64,000 nucleotides of DNA, from the NCBI GenBank assembly GCA_033977485.1, contig CM066984.1:49030600-49094599 (forward strand), written 5' to 3'. The notes under the pieces were generated by a model, which did not search any database, had not been told where the DNA came from, and worked only from the letters and a program-made list of their open reading frames with translations. A program made the position numbers and the translations under genes. The DNA comes from Hydrangea macrophylla (Eukaryota > Streptophyta > Magnoliopsida > Cornales > Hydrangeaceae). Positions 44,301 through 56,683 of the stretch are shown here, in pieces (within the stretch, counting starts at the first letter, position 1; the number at the start of each line of letters is the position of its first letter).

Positions 44301-44957
44301 GGCAAACGAATCACTGAGATTATCAATCCAAGCTTGATTAACCAGAGCTCTATCAAGCTTCCTTTGGGAAAAGTCTGGCCTACCATACCTTTTGTTACTC
44401 CAGGTAAACTGTTCACCAATGTATCTAAGGTCCACTAAGCAACTTTCATTAATAGCCTTTTTAAAATCCTTCATTTCATTATTCCAGCCAATGTTAGGAT
44501 CAGAAACTTCATCTGGGCTTAAAGGCACATTAAAGTCTCCAAGAGCAATATAGTTAGTGGCCCTATTATTCAGGGAAATGGACCTTAAGTCAGACCATAG
44601 GTCCATTCTAGCTTGACCAGTGTTAAAACCATAGATGAAAGAAGCTTCAAAGGAGAGAGACTTGTCATCCCTCTCAATGGCAACATGTATAAGTTGGGAG
44701 GAGATTTTAAGAACAGTAAGGTTAATTTTGTCAGGGTTCCAACCAACCCAAACTCTACCAACAGAATTAGGGCTACTATTAGTAACAAAGTTCCAATGCT
44801 TTAAACATTTAGTTTTAATAAAGCTTTCATTAACTTGTCTAACCTTAGTTTCAGTAATACCAATAATGTCAATATTATTTTCATAAATAAATTTGGAAAC
44901 TTCAGATTGCCTTGTGGGCAGATTAAGGCCCCTAATGTTCCAACAACTAAATATCAT
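41330..44957 (-). CDS. LINE B ORF2 endonuclease-RT, one frameshift
   Basis: ATG at 44957 (MIFSCWNIRGLN). Endonuclease motifs ETKV, LGDFNVPLS and SDHSPI; RT with NKAPGPDGYNSFFF, QSAFVKGRKISDNVL and CFADDLLILMN. After GGLGFKDIF the frame shifts by one base in the eight-A/T run at 42339-42346. It then continues NTVLNLKHIGN through the zf-RVT-like region ([20 protein letters not shown]) to the stop at 41330. About 1,208 residues if the run were seven. Confidence 0.88.
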
Positions 44958-47877
44958 TAAAATTGGGAGGGGGGAAGATTGGCTTACCTGAAGAACCAGA
45001 TGAGGAGTTCTCCCAGTTTTGTGGCTTACCAAATGCAGTAGACTTATCAGGAGAGATAGTATTGTCAGCAGCAGCAACAAGAGCATTGGTACCATTTTGG
45101 ACTTCTTGTTTGTCTGTTGTCTCAACCCAAGGCTGATTTTCACCAGGTAAGGTACCTAGACCAACCATGGGAGACTCAAACTTCTGATCAACTTTATCAA
45201 TTTGCACCTTAACAACATGGTCACAGTCAAGGTTATCCAAAACAGAGAATTGGTTACTATGAGTAATGTTGGGACCATGCATCTTGAGGATATTGGTATC
45301 ATTGTTACCATTAGTGACAGTAACTAGAGAGGATTGAGAAGGAGGTTTAACAACACCAATAAGATCTCTGGAAGAAGAGATCTCATTTGGGGCTGTTTGA
45401 ACAGAATTAATAAGAGTCTTCACACTTGAAATAGGGTTCTCAGCAGGCAATTTAGTAAGTTCATTATGAGTACCAGAATGAGTAACAGGATTGTTAACCT
45501 CATCCATAGGGATCTGTCCAGTTGAAGGGATATCAGCATTGGAGGGTGATTCAATAGCATCTTCCCTCTTACCTTTACCTTTCACCAACCAAACTCCCTC
45601 ATCCTCACTAAGATTGGAATTCACTTTTATGGGGATAGTGGCCTTCTTTGTAAGGGATTGATTATTGTGGATCCTAGAGCAGTCATGACCAAAACGTTTA
45701 CACTTTACACACCTAACTGGAGTCCATTGGTAAACAACAGAAAGCCCAATCCTCTCAGTCTCTTTAGAAATAGGATCAATCACTTCAATCTCAAAATTTT
45801 TTAACAATTCAAAATCAGCACTTACCTCAATACAGATCCGAGCATATGATATCCTTCTACAAGTAGCTGTCATTCGGTCCACATGTAGGGGCCTCCCAAT
45901 GGCACTAGCAATGTGGCTGAGGCCCTCAGCATTCCAATACTCAAGAGGAATACCATAGATATGAACCCAAATAGGGACTGTTTTTGGGATTTCCTTATCA
46001 AGAACCATCCCTGCTTGCCAATTTCGCAAAAGGATGGGCTGGCCAGCAACATGCCAAGGGCCATTTTCCAACACTGCTTCACTTTCATCCCTGGAATTAA
46101 ATTTGAAAATAAAGTGGCCTGAGTCTGTGGCAAGCATGTCAGTCAGCCCTTTCTTGGTCCAATGTCTTGAGGTAGCATTCTTAACAAGTGTATAGGGGAG
46201 TTTCTTGCCAATGAAATACCCAACAAGGGTATTATCCCAAGCTCTACAGCCCTGAGTGGTGAGATCCTCAGAGAGCTTGACCAGAGTTCTAACTGAGCCT
46301 TCTTTAGGTTTGATATAACTGAGTTTAAGGTTTGAATGTTCAGTTTTCCGAACTAGGGAGGCCCATGATTTTTGGGGACTACTAGCAGCATGGATGGCCG
46401 AATCATGCGGGCTGGACCCAGACTGAGGAGCATTGATATTGGGAAGCCTGCAGCTTGGGATTGGAAGAGTTTTGATACTAGGAACAACTTGCAAATTGAC
46501 CACCCCAACCTCGGTTTTAGCTAACATTGGAGCAACTTGGGAGGATTGCAGCTTGGGATTGGAAAATCCATTTCCAGGAATAGCTTGCGCCGGATAAGAA
46601 GTCGAAGCCGAGCCACTGATGGGGCCCCTAGCATTAAGAAAACACTCATCAGCGCCGGGATTTGCGGGATTAAAGGCTGTGCCCATGTGTGCACATGGGG
46701 TAACAGTGGAAGAATTGGCCCGCATTTCATTGTCCACGCAATTCATTGTGCCCAAAGTGACCACTGGACTTTGCAAATTCAAAATGGTAGACTTCGGGTT
46801 GTCATTGCCAAGCTGTGCCACGTGGAAGGCACTATCAATCAAACTAGTTGCATACACTGAACATTTGGTGCCATTAGTAGACAAAGGTCCGGAACTTTCG
46901 GTAAAGGCTGCACAGGCCATGTGCGTACCAGCACCTTTATCCAATGTAGGAGAGAGAGAAATATGACCGTTGCTAACCTTGGCGCGTGGGACGTGCAACA
47001 CACTAGCAGAAACCACATTTGGTTTGGGGCTAGCTGCATTTTTTGGATCAAAAAAAGTCTCATCCTTGAGATTTGACTCAATTGGTGATCTTCCAATCTG
47101 AGTGTTAACACCAATGGATTTTGACTTAAGCAACAAGATTTCACTTTCCAACTCAGCTATACGCCTAAGGGAGGCCACACATTTCACCTGTTCATCACCT
47201 TCCGATTCCCTTTACTCACCTGTAGAGTCCTTCCCAGCCATGTCACTTTCTTTGGATAGCACAATAACTTCATCATTTGTCAAGCCAACGATTTCAGAAC
47301 GAGAAGGGTTTGAAATAATGAAGTCATGACCAGGATCCATTTCTTCACTCATATGGCCATGGGCCTCTTCCTTTAAGTTATTAGCATGCTTTTTCTGTTT
47401 AAGGATTTCGTTGGAATCTTGAAGTGATTTGAAAGTAAAATCTTGGACAGGCCTTCCACCCTCAAATTCAACTTGGTCTTCCCAATCTTCTACAAGTACA
47501 AGGTCCTTAATAGAGGAACCATGAGCAATAGGCAGGATAGGAGATCCAGGATCAATATTAACACAAGAGGTTGACTTAGCAGCATTAAGAACATGAACCA
47601 CACCTTTAGATTGGGAGCCACAAATTGTAGATCCTTCTCTAAGCTTAACAGAACCATCACCATTGAGCATGTATTTCCTTGCCAGTTCAGGGGTAATAAA
47701 AGATTGAGCACCCAGCTTCAAAGCATCAGAAACACAAGGGAATTCCTTGGAAGGAAAGGAAACTGGGGAACCAGATTTACCATCTAGACTATGAAGCTTA
47801 GAGGGTGTAGTAGATGATGATTGGGATCCAGATTTACCACCTGAACCTTGGTTTCTCTTCTTTTTGGATGAACCCAT
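44947..47877 (-). CDS. LINE B ORF1, one premature stop
   Basis: Starts MGSSKKKRNQ at 47877. DFIISNPSRSE and QDSNEILKQK lie in the first 221 codons, then TAA at 47212; the same frame resumes (RESEGDEQ, then MKCVASLRRIAELE) and is open to TAG at 44947. DUF4283 is around GYFIGKKLPYTLVKNATSRH with DSGHFIFKFNSRDESEAVLENGPWH; zinc knuckle CVKCKRFGHDC. A CAA-to-TAA change would explain the stop. ORF1's stop overlaps the ORF2 start by 11 nt. Confidence 0.88.
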
Positions 47878-47960
47878 AGCAAAGAAAAACTAGAGAGAGG
47901 GAGGAGCTTCTCTCTCTAGTTCCATTAGAAATCTCTTAAGTTCTTTCATAACACACTTGT

Positions 47961-49380
47961 TGGTTATTTCATTGGGAAGAAAATCCCATTTTCTTTTGTC
48001 AAGAATGCTACTGAAAGATTATGGGGAAAGAAGGGCTTGCATGACATGGTAGCTACTGATTCAGGATTTTTCTTCTTTAAATTCAATAGTGAGGATGAAT
48101 GTTTGGCTATTCTTGAAGGTGGTCCATGGCATGTGAGTGGGCAGCCTATTATTTTGAGGAAATGGCAGTCTGGCCTCACTCTTTCCAGAGAGGCAGTCTC
48201 CACAATCCCAGTTTGGGTACATATTTATAATATTCCTCTTGAACTGTGGAATCCTCTGGGACTAAGTCACATTGCAAGTGCAATCGGGAAACCTCTGCAT
48301 GTTGCTAAAGTCACTGCTGAAGGAAGAAGAATCTCTTATGCTCGTATATGCATTGAGTTGAATGCTAAGCAGGAGTTACCCAAAGAACTTGTTATTGATT
48401 TTGAAGACCCTATTACGGGTGAGATTGACCCAATTTACCTTCCAATTCAATACCAATGGAACCCAATTCAATGTGCTAAATGCAAGAAATTTGGCCATGA
48501 TTGTGCTAAATTACCCAAAGTTCCAAGTCATACCCAGAAAGCTTCTTCTATTAATCCGGAAAATACTGAAGGTGCTTGGCAAACCAAGGGGGGCAAGTTC
48601 ATTAGGGTTGAAAATAGAGGTACTACCTTAACTCATTTCAATATGGATGAATCTACTATTGGTACTGCCAAGGATGCCAACTCAGGGACAAGTCCAGATA
48701 TTCATTTTATTTCTTCTGCTTCCTTAAGTCCCAAGAGCCTGGTTATGAACAGTAATATGTTTTCCTCCTTGGAAGTCAATGAGATAGAGGATCCCAGTGA
48801 TCTACCAACTTCAGTGAAGGAAGGAGAACCTCAACTTATCCAAGGTCCAAATGTGTTACCTCCTGATGAGGAATCACGGAAATCCAGGAACAGCTCAGGT
48901 CCTTTACTTAGGGAGTATGTGGTTGCTGAATCAGATACTGTCAACTCTTGCAAATATATTATATCACCAAGTCACCTGCAGATGGAAGAGTCACATGAAC
49001 AAGAACTTATATCTCATAATGCTAAGGCTGCAGTTGAAGAAAAGAAAGACCAAGCTTCCCTGTCGCCAAACTCTATGAGCACAGATTTGGTGGAAGAGAA
49101 ACCTTCTCAGCAAATCCCTAAATCCATGCAGCAACCCAATGAGGGCAATAAGGAATGTCAGGAATATGAATTGGAAGAGGAAGACAATGATTCTGCTTCA
49201 CTTTTCTCCCCAACCACTCCTGCCAGCCCTAATCAGAGGGTTGGTCTCCCTATTGATCCAGGTCAGATCTCTCCTCTTATATCCCCCTTTAATAGAACTC
49301 AGAATTGCCTTAGTCAAGGTAAAAGAAATAAAAAAGGATCTTCTTCAGGTAAGAAGAATAAACCTCATAAAAGAAATTGA
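47961..49380 (+). CDS. LINE D ORF1, C-terminal part
   Basis: Resumes at GYFIGKKIPFSFVKNAT after the LINE B TSD. DUF4283 ends near WHVSGQPIILRKW; PVWVHIYNIPLELWNP follows; zinc knuckle CAKCKKFGHDC near 48476; then a variable acidic Ser/Glu-rich tail ending SGKKNKPHKRN. LINE E begins at 49379, so the final TGA uses two inserted bases. The original stop (TAA of TAATG) is displaced to 55694-55698. Confidence 0.88.
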
Positions 49381-52300
49381 GCAGTTGAAAAACAAATGAT
49401 CATGAGATTCCATACCTTTGTGACATAACACACATGCCAAGGGCCCTGGAGTGAAGGAGCAAATACGATCATGAGTGGATAACCTTTGGCGAATGGCCAA
49501 CCACATAATAAAGCTATGACGGGGAACATTTCCTGGAAACCAAATAAGCCTAAACCAAGGAACTTTAGGACTTGAATCTCTAATGTGATTCCAAGTATGA
49601 CCCGAGGAGAATTGGCCATTGGGAGAGCGGATCCAAATAACTTTATCCTGTGTCTCCGAAGGGGGGGGGGGGGGGGGGGGGCAAGGACCTTAATTGGCCT
49701 CTAATTTCAATAAGTTCAAGAGTATTAGTAAGTGGCCAATTCCAATTCTCTCTATCCACAACCTCAGACACCTTTGCATCCAAGGAGATAGCCGCATCAT
49801 AGCTAACTCTCTGGCCAAGTCTTTCCACAATGGGGCCCATAGGGTGCCAATTATCGTACCAAAGGTAGGTACCACAACCATTACCTATTCTATGTTTAAG
49901 CATTGGTCTAACCAAGGGTCTGAGTTTGAGAAGTTTCCTCCAATACCAAGAACATTGTGAAGGAGGCTTGACTGCCCAAAAGCTCTTCCCTTTAAGCATG
50001 TAGGTTTGGACCCAGTTAGCCCAAATAGAAATACGATTCGTAGAAAATAAAGCCCAAATATGTTTAAAATTCAACACATTATTAAGTTGAATTAAATTCT
50101 TCAATCCCAAGCCCCCTTCATTTTTAGGTTTACAAACATTAGTCCAAGAGACTTTAGAGCCAAAAGAGTGCTCAATATCTCCGGACCAAAGGAATCTTCT
50201 CATAAATTTCTCAACCTCTTTAAGAACACTCTTAGGTAAAATAAACATGGCCGCCCAATAGTTCTGGATACCTGTTATCACAGATTGAATAAGTTGCAAT
50301 CTACCAGCAAAAGAAAGACACTTTGAGGTCCAGGAAGTAATTCTAGAACTGATCTTATTAACAAGGTCATCACAATCCCTCTTCTTTAGTCTAGACGTGA
50401 TAAGAGGAATCCCAAGATATTTCATGGGAAGGGACCCAAGAGGAAACTGCATAATGCGACATATAGAGATGGAGTCATCCTCCCCAACACCGGACATAAA
50501 CATGCAACTCTTGCTAGTATTAGCTTTTAATCCCGTGAGATCGTAAAACTGGTTAAGAGTGTCTTTCATAAGTTGAGCTGACTCTTGGTTACCATAAAAT
50601 AGTAACAAAAGGTCATCAGCAAAACACAAGTGTGAAATTTTAATTTTCTCACATTTCCAATGGTACTTGAAACAAGAGGACCTGTGGATATTATATTTTA
50701 TCAATTGGCTCAAGGTATCCATAATAATAACAAATAAATAGGGGGATATAGGATCACCTTGTCTTAAACCCCTTGCCCCTTCAAAGTACCCAATGGACTC
50801 ACCATTAAAATTTATAGAGTATCTAGGAGTGGTCACACAAGCCTTAATCCACATTTTCATTCTAGTAGGAAAGCCAAGCACATCAAGCAAATCAAATAAA
50901 AATTTCCAACTAACATTATCATAGGCTTTCATGAGGTCAACTTTCGCTGCCACCCGAGGGTGTCCAGAAGCTTTATGGTAATCCCTCATGAGATCTTGGG
51001 CTAAGAGAACATTGTCACTTATTTTACGACCTTTAACGAAGGCAGATTGAGCATCATCGATAAGGTCGGGGAGAATAGTTTGGATACACTTAGATATGAT
51101 TTTGGAAATACATTTGTAGATAGTGTTGCAACAAGAGATCGGCCTAAAGTCACCCATCTTAGAAGGATTAGGAATTTTAGGGATTAAGGCAATGATGGTA
51201 GCATTGGATTCTTTTAAAAGCTCTCCAGTAATAAAAAATTCTTTTATGGCAAGAGTAACTAAAGTACCAGTAGAGTTCCAAGTTTCTTTGAAAAAATGAG
51301 CATTAAATCCATCTGGGACAGGAGCCTTATTACTATGGATACTGAACATAGCATTTTTTATTTCTTCATTAGTAGGAATACGGTCCATACTTATGATAGA
51401 CTCCTCAGGGATCCGTTTGTGAATAAAGTTTCTAAGCAAGGAGGCCCCAGGGTAGGAATTAGACGCAGGAGCACCCAAAAGATTTTTAAAATACCTTATA
51501 GCTTCAATTTTTGCTTCCTCTGCATTATTAGTATAGCTACCATCAGGGAGTTCAAGGGACACAATGTGTTTCCTATTACGACGGTTCTTAACAAATTGAT
51601 GGAAATAGGCAGAATTCCTATCACCTGCCTCAAGCCACTGAACTCTAGATTTTTGGCTTATAACCTCTTCCTCCACCCTTATGGCCTCCAAGAAAGTCCC
51701 CATTAAATAACTCTCTTGACGACGGAGAGTTAGATCATGGGGGTTATCATCAAGAAGGCTTTGACACCGCTGAAGGTCCTCTCTAGCTTCCTTCGCTCTC
51801 ATATTTTCACGGCCAAAGGAACTTTTAGCAAAAATTTTAAGATCGACTTTAAGATTCCTAAGCTTGTGACATATTTGATATTGAAAATTTCCTTCAACAT
51901 TATGGGACCACGAATTAGCAACAGTTTTAGCAAATCTATCCAAAGAGGTCCAAAAATTATAAAACTTAAAGGGAAGCCCTTTTTTCCTTTGATTAGTATC
52001 AACTGTGATAAGAACAGGAGAATGATCAGAAATACCAGCTGGGAGGAAGTTAGCATGGGCAGTGGAGTATCTGCCGAGCCAATTTTGGTTGACCATAGCT
52101 CGGTCCAACTTTTTTTTAATGAATTGAGTAGAAGTATTCCGACTCCAAGAGAAGAAAACACCTGTATAACGAAGATCTACAAGGCAAGTGGCATTCACAA
52201 AAGTGTTAAATTCCTCTGCCCCTTGGTCTCTATTCGGATTTCCCCCAAATATTTCAAGAGGGTTTAAAACCGTATTGAAATCTCCAAGGGCTATCCAAGG

Positions 52301-52702
52301 ACGAGACCCAAGGGAGCCAGAAATAAGACATAATTCAGCCCAAAGACTCCTCCTTTCTTGCACAGTGTTGAAAACATAAATGAAAGAAGCCTCAAAGCCT
52401 ACGGAATGGTCCAAATTTTCAATAAAAACATGCATAACTTGACAAGAACTTTTTAAATGTGTCAAGATCACTTTGTCTGGATTCCATCCAATCCAAATTC
52501 TATCCACACCTTGAGGATTGCTATTAGTTATAAACTTCCGATTGCGGAGAAAATTCTTTTGAATCTTATCTTGGTTAGGCATTCTTACCTTTGTTTCAAG
52601 CATACCCAAAACATCAATTTTGTTTTCAAAAACAAAATTTTCAATTTCTTTTTGTTTGAGGGGCATATTTAGCCCTCTAATATTCCAAAAGCTAACTAAC
52701 AT
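49379..52702 (-). pseudogene. LINE E ORF2 (inverted segment), broken by a G21 tract
   Basis: Starts MLVSFWNIRGLNMPLKQ at 52702, overlapping the ORF1 stop as TAATG. Open for 1019 codons through endonuclease, RT (NKAPVPDGFNAHFF, where G is replaced by V; CFADDLLLLFY) and into the C-terminal region. The frame is lost at a 21-base G run (49661-49681, coding-strand C's). A different frame continues with VIWIRSPNGQFSSGHTWNH to the break at 49379. Confidence 0.88.
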
Positions 52703-55118
52703 TAAGTACGTTTGAAGGGGTGTCGTTTCTTGCCTGAAGAACTATTCCTGTTCTTCCTATTTTGGCCAGTAGATTGAGTGGTTCTCGCAGGAGAGCTGAG
52801 GGATGATTCCCCTAAAGAGCCTTTTGTCGAAGAGGATTCTCCTGGTTTTACTTTATGCTCCTTTTCATTGTCCTTACCGCTTTCTGTTGCTATTGCATCC
52901 TGAGAACTTCTATTATCCCCTGTCTCCTTATCCCCTGTAATGAATATAGCCGTGTTGTGTTGCTGAGCTCTTGTGTCCCCTTCAGTAAAAGACTCTTGAA
53001 GCATGGAAAATTGATTATTTTCCATAATGGTCTCTTGTTTTTTTACCAATAACAGTGTGCTGGATTCTATCCACAATCGTGGTATTTATATCCTTAGTAG
53101 GATCACTTAGACTCGCACAAATGTCTTGTGACTCCTTAGAGTTAGAATACTCCCCAAGAGAAGGCTTATCTCCATCCTTGGTCATAGATATAGGACCCTC
53201 AGTCTCCCTAACATTCTTCCCCTTGCCTTGTTTAATCCATCCTCCCTCTTCTTCAGAGGTTTTATCCTTAGGAGCTGAGGTAGTAGAGTTTTGAAGTTTG
53301 GGAATCTTCACACAATTATGCCCAAACTTTTTGCACTTCTCACAACGGACTGGGTTCCATTGGTATTCCACACGTAGGGTCACCTTTTCCTGATTAGGAT
53401 CATCACTTCCAACTTCTAGCGTTTTCAACAATTCATTCTCAGCACTGACTTCAATGCATATACGAGCGTATGATATCCTTCTGCAAGTAGCGGTCATCTT
53501 ATCAACATGAAGAGGTTTTCCCATCGCACTTGCTATGTAGCTCATACCATCAGAGTTCCAGTACTCAAGAGGGATACCATATATGTGAACCCAAATAGGA
53601 ACAGTAGAAGGAGCATCTTTAGTTAATTCTAGCCCTGCTTCCCAATTTTTTAGGAGTATGGGTTGTCCTGGAATGTGCCACGGACCCCCTTCCAACACAG
53701 CTGCACTCTCCTCCCTGCTCTGGAACTTGAAAAAATAGTAACCAGATCCTGTTGCCAACATGTCAATTAGCCCCATCTTGGACCACATCTTTGCTGTTGT
53801 ATCCCTGATATAAGTGTAGGAAATTTTCCTCCCTATGAAGTACCCAACCAGGGTATTCTCCCAACTTCTGCTACCTTTCTCAATTATTTCCGTAGGCACA
53901 GAAATAGAATGTCGATTAGTAAAGTCATTGGGTTTTATATATTTAACTGAGAAACCGATAGGGGTATTCTTGGTAACAAGGGAAGACCAACTTTGCTTAC
54001 TTGGAGAGACATTTCCCTGAGAGGGCAAAGGGGTAATTACGGAGGCTCCACAACCTTTAGTCAATAATGTGGGCTGCTCTTCGCATAGGGTAGCAAGTTG
54101 CTTTGGTGAAAGAGATAAACCGCCGGAATTTAAGGCAAAAGCAGGAGCACCCATGTGATGGGTACCAACTTCGTGCGTGTAGGTGGCAAGACTTGCTGAA
54201 GACTTTGCTGGATTCAGTAAATTATCAATATATTTAGGCGCCAAGGAGGTTGACAGCTCATGGGCGTGGACAGCACTCGCCAAAGGCAATTGGGGCGTGG
54301 ACAATGCGCCGGGATTTAGGGGAGCAGCAGGAGTGCCCATGTGCTGATGCATATAGCCGTTAGACTCTATCCTGGGTGGACAGTGGGCCCCATTCGAAGA
54401 AAACATTTTGGTTGAATCAACAAGTCTGTTTTTAGGATCAAAAAGTGAAATTATTTTATTTTCAACAGATTTTGAAGAATGAGCAGACCCACTTGAGGTT
54501 TTTGGACTACCATAAGAGACAAGAGGCTCGGATTGGTATCCTAACTTAGGAGATAGATCCTTTTGATTAGATTCAATAGCCCCAGCAGAAGGGGTATGAA
54601 GAACACCAGCGTTAGGATTTTTAACATGAACTGCTTTCCACATTTTCCTCTCTCCATTCCCATGTTGATCATCACTAGAGCTTCCATCAGTACCACAAAT
54701 GTCAAAGGGCTTAAATTGATGTTTCCTCCAATCATGGCCAGATCTAAATCCCCCTCTATTCCCTCCAGATTTGTAAGGAGTTCTCCCAATGCTATTCCCA
54801 CTCCTTGACCCAGAAGGGACAGCACTTGAACCTTGCATAGCTTTGAGATTTGCCTTCTCTTTCAGCAATTGTTGAATCTGTGCTTGGGCAACCTTGAGAT
54901 TTTTCCTCAAGTATTCATTAGAATCTTTAAGCAAACTATTATGGTATTCATGATCTGGTTGTTCATCGTCTTCACTAACAACCACTTCCCCTTCTTCAAC
55001 ATCTAACTGAGCCTTATTTGCAGTGATCTCTTCCCAATCTTCTGGAATCTCAAGAGACTCATCTTCATAAACAATATCCCTTGGTGTAGATTTAAGCAAA
55101 TCAGTAACATTAGCAGCA
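52702..55118 (-). pseudogene. LINE E ORF1 (inverted segment), 5'-truncated with frameshift
   Basis: Begins about LAANVTDLLKSTPRD at the inversion junction; the open frame upstream of that (to 55264) is the antisense of the plus-strand tail. Motifs KDSNEYLRKN, WRKHQFKPFDIC, DUF4283 (VGYFIGRKISYTYIRD, GSGYYFFKFQSREESAAVLEGGPWH) and zinc knuckle CEKCKKFGHNC. One extra A in the run near 53038-53044 shifts the frame before the tail that ends SSSGKKRHPFKRT at 52702. Confidence 0.86.
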
Positions 55119-55684
55119 AGGACTTGGAAGAATAGGCACCCGAAAAATATAATCCAGAAAATGAGTTTAGGGATCGCTGTGTACAATATTTGGAGAGAAA
55201 GGAATGCCAGAACCTTCAAGATGGAAACAAAAAGCAAAGAGATTATTTTCCAAGAAATCTGCAATCAAATTCTTATCCAGATTCGAATCAAGTGGAAAGA
55301 CGACCCTCTTCTCTCTAACCTTCTTGAGCGATGGAGGCCTTGTTGAGTTTTGAGTTTTGAGTGTTGAGTTTTGTTCCTTTCTTGTTCTTTTATTAGATGG
55401 GCTTTAATGCTTTGTATGTTTTGGGCGGTTTTGTGCTCAGCTTTGGCTAAGTTGTCCTTTACCTTCCATTTGTTTCCCCTTTGCGATGTCTCGTAAGGGT
55501 TGCTTTGATATGAGTTAGATGGCTCTTGTGGATGGGCCCTTTCTGGTTTTTTTGATTTTGTAAGTGTTTCATCCCCTTTATATATTGGGTTTTGTTGTAC
55601 TTCCTGGGGTATGCCCCTTGTACATTTGTAGATGCCGTTTGGCTTTTTCCTTTTTATTTATTTACCATTTCCCGAAAAAAAAAA
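55119..55684 (+). pseudogene. LINE E sense segment: ORF2 C-terminus, 3' UTR and poly(A)
   Basis: [40 protein letters not shown] to a stop at 55346, then a T/G-rich 3' UTR with the CCTGGGGTATGCCCCTTGTAC phrase, ending TTTACCATTTCCCG and A's. It matches the C-terminus of the LINE at 20870-21090. Confidence 0.9.
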
Positions 55685-55695
55685 AAAAGAAATTA

Positions 55696-56426
55696 ATGAT
55701 TATAAGCTGTTGGAATATAAGGGGTCTCAACCAACCCTTTAAACAATTTGAGGTTGCTAAATTTATCTTCCAAAATAACCTTGATGTTATTGGTATTGTT
55801 GAAACCAAAGTGAGACAGCCTAATGAGGAAATGATCAAAAAAAGTATTTTTAAAAATTGGAGCCTTGTTACCAATAGTTCTACTACCTCTGTTGGTAGAA
55901 TTTGGGTTGCTTGGAATCCTGACAAAATTAAACTCTCTATACTTAGAATTACCCCCCAGGTTATTCACACTCTTATTGAAAATGATGACCAGACCATTTC
56001 CTTGGAAGCTTCTTTCATTTATGGAGCTCACACTGGCCCTGAGAGAGTTAGCCTATGGGCTACTCTGAAATCTATATCTAGCTCTATTGGTTCAAACAAT
56101 CTTAACCACATTGTTTTGGGGGACTTTAATGTTGTTTTAAATACCTCTGAGATTTTTGATGCTAATGCTTGCTTGAATTCTGATATTAATGATTTTACTG
56201 ATTTTGTGAACCAACTTTGTCTTTCTGACTTACGTTATTCTGGGGAGTTTTACACTTGGTCTAATAGAAGATATGGGAAACCTGAGTTTACAGAAAGAAA
56301 ATTAGACAGAGTCTTAGTTAACCAAGCTTGGCTGGATAACTTTCCTAACTCTTTTACTCATTTTCACAAGCCAGGTATCTCTGATCATTCCTCTATTATT
56401 ACTTATGTTGATAAAGTTGCTATCAA
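55696..56426 (+). CDS. LINE D ORF2 part 1: endonuclease
   Basis: ATG at 55696 (MIISCWNIRGLNQPFKQ), preceded by TA so the ORF1/ORF2 overlap is TAATG. ETKV, VLGDFNVVLN, RKLDRVLVNQAWLDN and SDHSSI mark the endonuclease. Residues read before 55696 in the long frame are LINE E tail and poly(A), not protein. Interrupted at 56427 by a SINE. Confidence 0.9.
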
Positions 56427-56642
56427 CCGGGGCACTTAGCTCGGATGGACAGTCGTTCAGGGGGTGCCCTAGACGTCTCAAGTTCGAGGCCCCGGCCACC
56501 CACTACCAAGCGTAAGCTTGGGATGTACGCGCTCCCGTGGCGGTTGGTGGGGGCTGTCAGCGGGGGCCAGGAAGGTTTACCGTGGGCCCTACAGCTGGGG
56601 TTGACCTGGTCCATAAAGGCGCGCGGGTTCCTGCCTGCTCCG

Positions 56643-56680
<38 letters not shown>
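56427..56680 (+). mobile_element. tRNA-derived SINE with A and B boxes
   Basis: Starts CCGGGGCACTTAGCTC. An A-box-like TAGCTCGGATGG lies at 56437-56448 and a B-box-like AGTTCGAGGCC at 56481-56491, spaced as in RNA polymerase III type-2 promoters of tRNA genes. A 150-bp tRNA-unrelated body follows, ending TGCTCCG and 38 A's (56643-56680). It splits LINE D ORF2 after VDKVAIN; the coding resumes with GRSFKFYNFW. The TSD is masked by the A-tail and cannot be read. SINEs use LINE enzymes in trans; the poly(A) tail fits that. Confidence 0.85.

Positions 56681-56683
<3 letters not shown>

Larger units (their letters stand above)
41134..47946 (-). mobile_element. LINE B: full-length LINE, 6.8 kb, 14-bp TSD
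   Basis: Flanked by the perfect 14-bp duplication CATAACACACTTGT (41120-41133 and 47947-47960). The poly(A) tail appears as T's at 41134-41151. Minus-strand order: 5' UTR 47946-47878, ORF1 47877-44947, ORF2 44957-41330, 3' UTR. Two small defects: TAA in ORF1 at 47214-47212 and one extra base in the A-run 42339-42346 in ORF2. Inserted in LINE D ORF1 within DUF4283. Confidence 0.95.
49379..55684. mobile_element. LINE E: twin-primed LINE with inverted 5' segment, TSD AAAAGAAATT
   Basis: TSD AAAAGAAATT at 49369-49378 and 55685-55694, partly within poly(A). From 49379 to about 55118 the LINE is on the minus strand (ORF2 from [16 protein letters not shown] back to the RT and endonuclease, then ORF1). 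From about 55119 to 55684 it is on the + strand (TWKNRHPKN to ORF2 end, 3' UTR, poly(A)). The two parts do not overlap in LINE coordinates and about 100 nt are missing between them. This is the signature of twin priming known from L1. Inserted exactly at the ORF1/ORF2 boundary of LINE D. Confidence 0.92.

Noticed and set aside
55119..55264. N-terminal hydrophobic region of LINE E ORF1 as a signal peptide
   Set aside because: It is the antisense of the plus-strand LINE E tail across the inversion junction.
55564..55695. N-terminal extension of LINE D ORF2 with hydrophobic stretch
   Set aside because: It is the 3' UTR and poly(A) of LINE E read in frame; ORF2 begins at the ATG at 55696.
56427..56500. 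Functional tRNA gene
   Set aside because: A and B boxes are present but there is no tRNA cloverleaf end or anticodon arm I can support, and the unit continues into a SINE body with an A-tail.
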